A stretch of DNA of 64,000 nucleotides from CAZNYN01 sp964422205. Its GTDB lineage: Bacteria > Synergistota > Synergistia > Synergistales > Synergistaceae. The notes under the pieces are model-generated. The model had not been told where the DNA came from. It saw only the letters and a list, made by a program, of their open reading frames with translations, and made no database searches. The DNA is taken from positions 1-64,000 of the forward strand of contig CAYRAI010000003.1 of the NCBI GenBank assembly GCA_964422205.1. The letters run 5' to 3'. Position numbers and translations under genes: made by a program. This document shows, piece after piece, positions 60,312 to 64,000 of this stretch; positions within the stretch are counted from its first letter, which is position 1; every line of letters begins with the position of its first letter.

Positions 60312-61277
60312 ATGATAAAAAGGATAGGCGTCCTAACCAGCGGAGGAGACTCACCGGGAATGAACGCCGCCATAAGGTCGGTAACAAGGACTGCTCTCTA
60401 TCATGGGAGGGAGATTGTCGGAATCAGGCGCGGATATCAAGGATTGCTTGAAGAAGATTTTATACCATTGATAAGAAGCTCTGTAGGCGGAATACTTCTG
60501 CGTGGCGGAACAATACTAAGGACAGCCAGATGCCCCGAGTTTATGCGCCCCGAAGGTGTAAATGCAGCTCTTTCAAATCTGCGGCAAAACGAAATAGACG
60601 CTCTTGCGGTAATAGGCGGAGACGGTTCTTTTAAAGGTGCTAAAGAGCTTGCCGACAGAGGTTTTCCAGTTGTCGGCATACCAGGAACGATAGACAACGA
60701 CATGGCCGGAACAGACTGCACCATAGGATTTGACACAGCGTGCAACACTGCTCTTGACTGCATCAGCAAACTTCGCGACACGGCATCAAGTCATGACAGA
60801 ATGTTTATTGTTGAAGTAATGGGAAGAAACGCCGGCTATCTTGCACTTGAAACAGGCGTGGCATGCGGCGCAGAATTTGTACTGGTTCCCGAAATAACCG
60901 TAAATATAGAGAGCATATGCAAAAGGATACACTATGCGAAAGAGAGAGGCAAAACACACTCTCTCATAGTTCTTGCCGAAGGAGTAATGTCGGCACACAC
61001 TCTTGCAGAAAAGTTAAAAGAAGCTTCGTGCGGATATGATCCGAGAATAGTTGTGCTGGGGCATCTGCAAAGAGGCGGCGCACCCTCATGTTTTGACACA
61101 GTTCTTGCTTCAAGATTGGGAACTGCGGCAGTTGAGGTGCTTTTAGAAGGGCATCACGGCAAAATGGTAGGAAGGGTTGACGGCAAAATAGTGGCATCTT
61201 CGCTTGAGACGGCATGGACTGTACGCAGACCTCTTGACCCGGATATGTTACATTTGCTGGATACCTTGAGCATATAG
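60312..61277 (+). CDS. pfkA: ATP-dependent 6-phosphofructokinase
   Basis: A 321-residue PfkA, close to the standard 319-320. It has GVLTSGGDSPGMNAAIR, IGGDGSFKGA (the ATP-type glycine rather than the pyrophosphate-type aspartate), PGTIDNDMAGTD with the catalytic aspartate, and EVMGRNAGYLAL. ATG 60312 has GAGGTG about 10 nt upstream. It commits fructose-6-phosphate to glycolysis. The DUF4392 gene begins 15 nt later. Confidence 0.94.
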   Translation: MIKRIGVLTSGGDSPGMNAAIRSVTRTALYHGREIVGIRRGYQGLLEEDFIPLIRSSVGGILLRGGTILRTARCPEFMRPEGVNAALSNLRQNEIDALAVIGGDGSFKGAKELADRGFPVVGIPGTIDNDMAGTDCTIGFDTACNTALDCISKLRDTASSHDRMFIVEVMGRNAGYLALETGVACGAEFVLVPEITVNIESICKRIHYAKERGKTHSLIVLAEGVMSAHTLAEKLKEASCGYDPRIVVLGHLQRGGAPSCFDTVLASRLGTAAVEVLLEGHHGKMVGRVDGKIVASSLETAWTVRRPLDPDMLHLLDTLSI

Positions 61278-61292
61278 CAAGAGAATAATAAA

Positions 61293-62162
61293 ATGAAAAC
61301 CTCAAAAGTTCTTCCGACAGAGTTCGGCAAAAATCTCACAGATATCGTGGCACAGGACAGAGGCAAAAGGGGCGTTTCAACGCTCTGCAGAGCTGAGTAT
61401 TGGTGCGAGGCATCAGAACTTTTTGCAGGTATGTCCAAAGTTGCGGTAGTGTCTGGTTTTTACGTCCCTAGAGCAAAAGCTCCGGAAACAGACGGCCCGT
61501 GCGGTGCCGTAATCTTGGCAAGAGCCTTTCACAGACAGAATATACAAAGTGAGATATGGACTGATTACCTTTGTGAAGAATCTATGAAAGAATGCGCGTC
61601 TGCCGTAGGACTGCCTGAAGAATGCGTTAAGACTGTCGACGAGAAAAACATCTTAGACAAATTTTGCCCAGACGGAGTAATATTTACAGAAAGATTGGGA
61701 CGGGCTTCCGACGGTGGATACTACAACTTCAGAAAAAATGAAATATCCTCCTACACTCCGCCCTTAGACTCCATTTCAGACAAAGCCCAGATCAAAGGCA
61801 TAAAAACAATAGGCATCGGCGACGGGGGCAACGAAGCCGGCATGGGGAACTTCTTTGACGAACTCTCTGTGCTTCTGCCCGAATACAGACAGTGTCTGAG
61901 TGTTGTAAAGACAGACATTGCATTGCCTGTCGATGTGAGCAACTGGGGATGCTACGCACTTACATCCGCTCTCTCTCACATCTGGGGCATCTGGAGAGGA
62001 CATGAAGAGGGCGATGAGCAAAAAATGCTTGAAGCTCTGGTACGATCTAAGGCCGTGGACGGCATAAGCGGAAAGAGCGAGCTCAGTGTTGACGGTTTTG
62101 CAATAGACATTCAAAACGAAGTTATACGCCAAATTCATGATGTTTGGAAAAAATTTTTCTAA
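61293..62162 (+). CDS. DUF4392 protein, probable D-glutamate cyclase
   Basis: A 289-residue protein of the DUF4392 family. Key segments are GFYVPRAKAPETDGPCGAVILARAF, ERLGRASDGGYYNFRKNEIS, IGIGDGGNEAGMGNFFDE and DVSNWGCYALTSALS. The same domain is the C-terminal half of the eukaryotic DGLUCY D-glutamate cyclase, which forms 5-oxo-D-proline. Bacterial single-domain forms are assumed to have related activity. It is co-directional with pfkA and probably co-transcribed. The DUF1445 half is encoded separately at 14.9 kb. Confidence 0.85.
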   Translation: MKTSKVLPTEFGKNLTDIVAQDRGKRGVSTLCRAEYWCEASELFAGMSKVAVVSGFYVPRAKAPETDGPCGAVILARAFHRQNIQSEIWTDYLCEESMKECASAVGLPEECVKTVDEKNILDKFCPDGVIFTERLGRASDGGYYNFRKNEISSYTPPLDSISDKAQIKGIKTIGIGDGGNEAGMGNFFDELSVLLPEYRQCLSVVKTDIALPVDVSNWGCYALTSALSHIWGIWRGHEEGDEQKMLEALVRSKAVDGISGKSELSVDGFAIDIQNEVIRQIHDVWKKFF

Positions 62163-62223
62163 ATATTGGTTTTTTATCACAATCTCATGGTAGAATAATC
62201 ATCCAGATAGGTGGTCTTCTGTA

Positions 62224-62673
62224 ATGAATAACATGAATGAAGCCGGGAAGAGGCCGCTCATCATACTTGGTTCTGCTGTAATTTTGTTGCTGCTGCTTAG
62301 CGCCTGGAGTCTAAAGGCGGACTTGTTCACAGATGGCTTTCACATTGACAAATCAGTTATATGCTTGGAGCTCGATGAAAACCGCAAGCCGCTTCACATA
62401 AGCAGTAAGATACAATATGGGTCCCGCCAAATATGTTTATGGTTTCAATACTCCAAAGCAAAAGAAGGAAATCATCTCGATATTACGTGGTACTACGGAA
62501 AAGACAAGGTCCTGACAGAACAGCTTAAACTTATGACTGCGGACGGAGTCAAGGCATTTTACCTTCTCAGAGAGGAAGGAACACCTTTGCCTGTCGGATC
62601 ATATAAAGTAGTAATATCCACACCTGTTAAAACCTTATCAGAAATAAAATTTGATATTGTGAGAAGAAAATAA
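62224..62673 (+). CDS. Membrane-anchored hypothetical protein (149 aa)
   Basis: Not recognised. One N-terminal helix at residues ~11-29 (PLIILGSAVILLLLLSAWSL) anchors an extracytoplasmic domain of about 115 residues. The domain is predicted beta-rich (KIQYGSRQICLWFQYS, LDITWYYGKDK, GSYKVVIST), resembling a small immunoglobulin-like or lipoprotein-like fold. AGGTGGTCTTCTGTA precedes the ATG. It sits between the DUF4392 gene and rho on the same strand. Confidence 0.7.
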   Translation: MNNMNEAGKRPLIILGSAVILLLLLSAWSLKADLFTDGFHIDKSVICLELDENRKPLHISSKIQYGSRQICLWFQYSKAKEGNHLDITWYYGKDKVLTEQLKLMTADGVKAFYLLREEGTPLPVGSYKVVISTPVKTLSEIKFDIVRRK

Positions 62674-62697
62674 CACTTGACCGGGAGGTCTAGCGAT

Positions 62698-64000
62698 TTG
62701 CCAAGAAAAAAATTAGAAACCACAGAAACAGAAAACAAAGCTGAGAATAAGAAGTTGTCCGTAAGAAAGACAAAAAAAACGGATTTACCTAATGAAAAGG
62801 ATGCGGCTATAACTGCAGCGACAGAGCCCTCTTTAAATAAAGCAGCAGAGGAAACACCATCTGCCGATACTGAGAAGGCTCCCAAAGCAAAAAAGGAACA
62901 TAAGAAAAAAACCACGCAAGAAGCAGAAATACCCGCGCAGGAAAAGCCGAAAAGAACATCGGCAAGAACAAAAACATCGCCCACAGGCAAAAAAGAACCG
63001 GCAGAGCAGCACGAAGAACAAAAAGAAGATTCTGAAGAAAAAACCTTATCCGAAACAGCCGGAACAGTGTCGGAGCCTAAGAATGCCGAGATATCTAAGA
63101 CACGTGTCCGCAAAAAGAAAACGCCCCCAAAAGAATCTAAGAAAACAACCGATACCGATATAGAAAAAATAACTTCAGACATCAATGAAGGCCCGACAGA
63201 GGATTCGCCGACAGAGGAAAACCCTGCCGACAAAACAGACGCACCTGAAAATAACCTAACCGACGTGCAGCAAGCCCCGGCCTCTCAGGTAGAGAATCAA
63301 ACCTCGGACAAAACAGAAGCAGAAAAAATAGACACAGCTAAAACAGAGCCCATACAGCAGACTGCTTCAGAGCAAGAAAAAGCTCCTTCAATGCTTCCCG
63401 TAGCTCAGGCTCAGCCCCAGACACTTTCGGAAAACATTAAGCAGGAACAGGACAAAAACGGCACAAAAAACCAATACAAACATTCCCATCCAAAACTTGG
63501 TTTTAACCACCTTGCGGCTCAAACGTTAGCCGAACTTCGCAAAATAGCAAAAGAAATAGGTGTCCCCTCTATATCTGCCAGACGCAAAGACGATCTTATC
63601 GTGGATATACTCAAAACACAGGCTGAAACAATGGGATACCGATTCAACGGAGGAACATTGGAGTGCATGCAGGAAGGATACGGTTTTCTGCGTCCCTCGG
63701 GACTTTTGCCGAGCAATAACGACATATACGTTTCAGCATCTCAGATACGTAGATTCGGGCTGAGAAACGGAGATGTCGTTTGGGGAATAATACGGCCTCC
63801 AAAAGAACAAGAGCACTACGAAGCACTCCTTCGCGTTGAAAATGTCAATTTTACAGACCCAGAAGAAGCGCGCAGAAGACCTCATTTTGAAAATTTAACA
63901 CCGATATTTCCAAATGAAAAATTAAACCTCGAAACAGACAGAAAACAAATAGCCACAAGAATTGTAGACTTATTTGCTCCTATAGGCAAAGGTCAGAGAG
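62698..64000 (+). CDS. rho: Transcription termination factor Rho (5' part, with long N-terminal extension)
   Basis: TTG 62698 with GGGAGG 9 nt upstream opens a frame that runs to the window end (434 codons, incomplete). Residues ~1-265 are a low-complexity Lys/Glu/Thr/Pro/Ala-rich extension. The Rho_N domain follows (LAAQTLAELRKIAKEIG..), then the cold-shock-like RNA-binding domain (GTLECMQEGYGFLRPSG..NDIYVSASQIRRFGLRNGD) and the start of the ATPase (LTPIFPNEKLNLE...RIVDLFAPIGKGQR). The extension is far longer than in E. coli Rho (419 residues in total). Confidence 0.92.
   Translation, partial: MPRKKLETTETENKAENKKLSVRKTKKTDLPNEKDAAITAATEPSLNKAAEETPSADTEKAPKAKKEHKKKTTQEAEIPAQEKPKRTSARTKTSPTGKKEPAEQHEEQKEDSEEKTLSETAGTVSEPKNAEISKTRVRKKKTPPKESKKTTDTDIEKITSDINEGPTEDSPTEENPADKTDAPENNLTDVQQAPASQVENQTSDKTEAEKIDTAKTEPIQQTASEQEKAPSMLPVAQAQPQTLSENIKQEQDKNGTKNQYKHSHPKLGFNHLAAQTLAELRKIAKEIGVPSISARRKDDLIVDILKTQAETMGYRFNGGTLECMQEGYGFLRPSGLLPSNNDIYVSASQIRRFGLRNGDVVWGIIRPPKEQEHYEALLRVENVNFTDPEEARRRPHFENLTPIFPNEKLNLETDRKQIATRIVDLFAPIGKGQR

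Overview
The window looks like a chromosomal segment of an anaerobic, amino-acid-fermenting bacterium of moderate GC content. My best guess is the phylum Synergistota (Synergistaceae-like). That rests on the mix of a Bacillus-like core gene block ending in codY, an electron-bifurcating NfnAB pair, a purine/urate-type degradation locus with a selenium-type xanthine dehydrogenase, a 5-oxoprolinase locus and T-box-controlled amino-acid operons. The assignment is inference; no rRNA gene is present. Coding density is high, and nearly all genes have a clear GGAGG-type ribosome binding site or are translationally coupled to the gene before.

Layout. 1-0.6 kb: non-coding, with two copies of an ~80-nt repeat. 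0.6-2.9 kb (-): nfnB and nfnA. 3.1-4.8 kb (+): glutaredoxin and pgi. 5.1-10.6 kb (+): a 37-residue membrane peptide, a sodium:solute symporter, an NtrB/NtrC-like two-component pair and sigma-54 itself. 10.6-15.7 kb (+): a perfect -24/-12 promoter, a NRAMP-fold transporter lacking the metal-binding residues, and 5-oxoprolinase pxpB-pxpC-pxpA plus a DUF1445 gene (compare B. subtilis ycsFGI-kipIA). 15.7-21.6 kb (-) and 21.8-27.3 kb (+): a divergent purine/urate-type catabolic locus with NCS2 permease, ygeW, ygeY, dpaL and a YheO/DauR-like regulator facing ygfK and xdhD. 27.6-28.5 kb: a HicAB module, apparently with a frameshifted toxin, and tRNA-Val. 28.6-41.7 kb (+): dapF, lepB, rbgA, rnhB, yraN, yifB, dprA, topA, trmFO, xerC, codY, a CheY-like regulator, an S1 protein and a DUF501 protein, in an order close to Bacillus but without clpQY. 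41.7-43.4 kb: argG behind an unusual leader. 43.6-47.9 kb: topB, a LysE exporter, two orphan small genes and a NUDIX hydrolase. 48.0-52.6 kb: T-box(Thr), thrC-thrB-lysC-asd. 52.7-64 kb: ileS, rluD-like, rqcH-like (-), metK, comF, pfkA, a DUF4392 gene, a membrane-anchored unknown and the 5' part of rho, which is cut by the window end.

The strongest new observation is the argG leader. A consensus promoter (41713-41740) is followed by a strong ribosome binding site and a 37-codon ORF (41786-41899) whose codons 7-14 read R-R-A-R-R-I-R-R, mostly with CGA, a codon argG itself never uses. The 3' part of this ORF runs into Stem I of a T-box whose specifier, judged by alignment with the Thr T-box at 48.1 kb, is CGC (Arg). 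This looks like a ribosome-stalling leader peptide combined with a T-box, both reading arginyl-tRNA. Other notable points are a CodY box and an apparently leaderless promoter in front of xerC-codY, the sigma-54 promoter next to rpoN, a hairpin-rich MITE-like element at 12.04-12.24 kb, and the two halves of the eukaryotic D-glutamate cyclase fusion (DUF1445 and DUF4392) encoded separately in one window.
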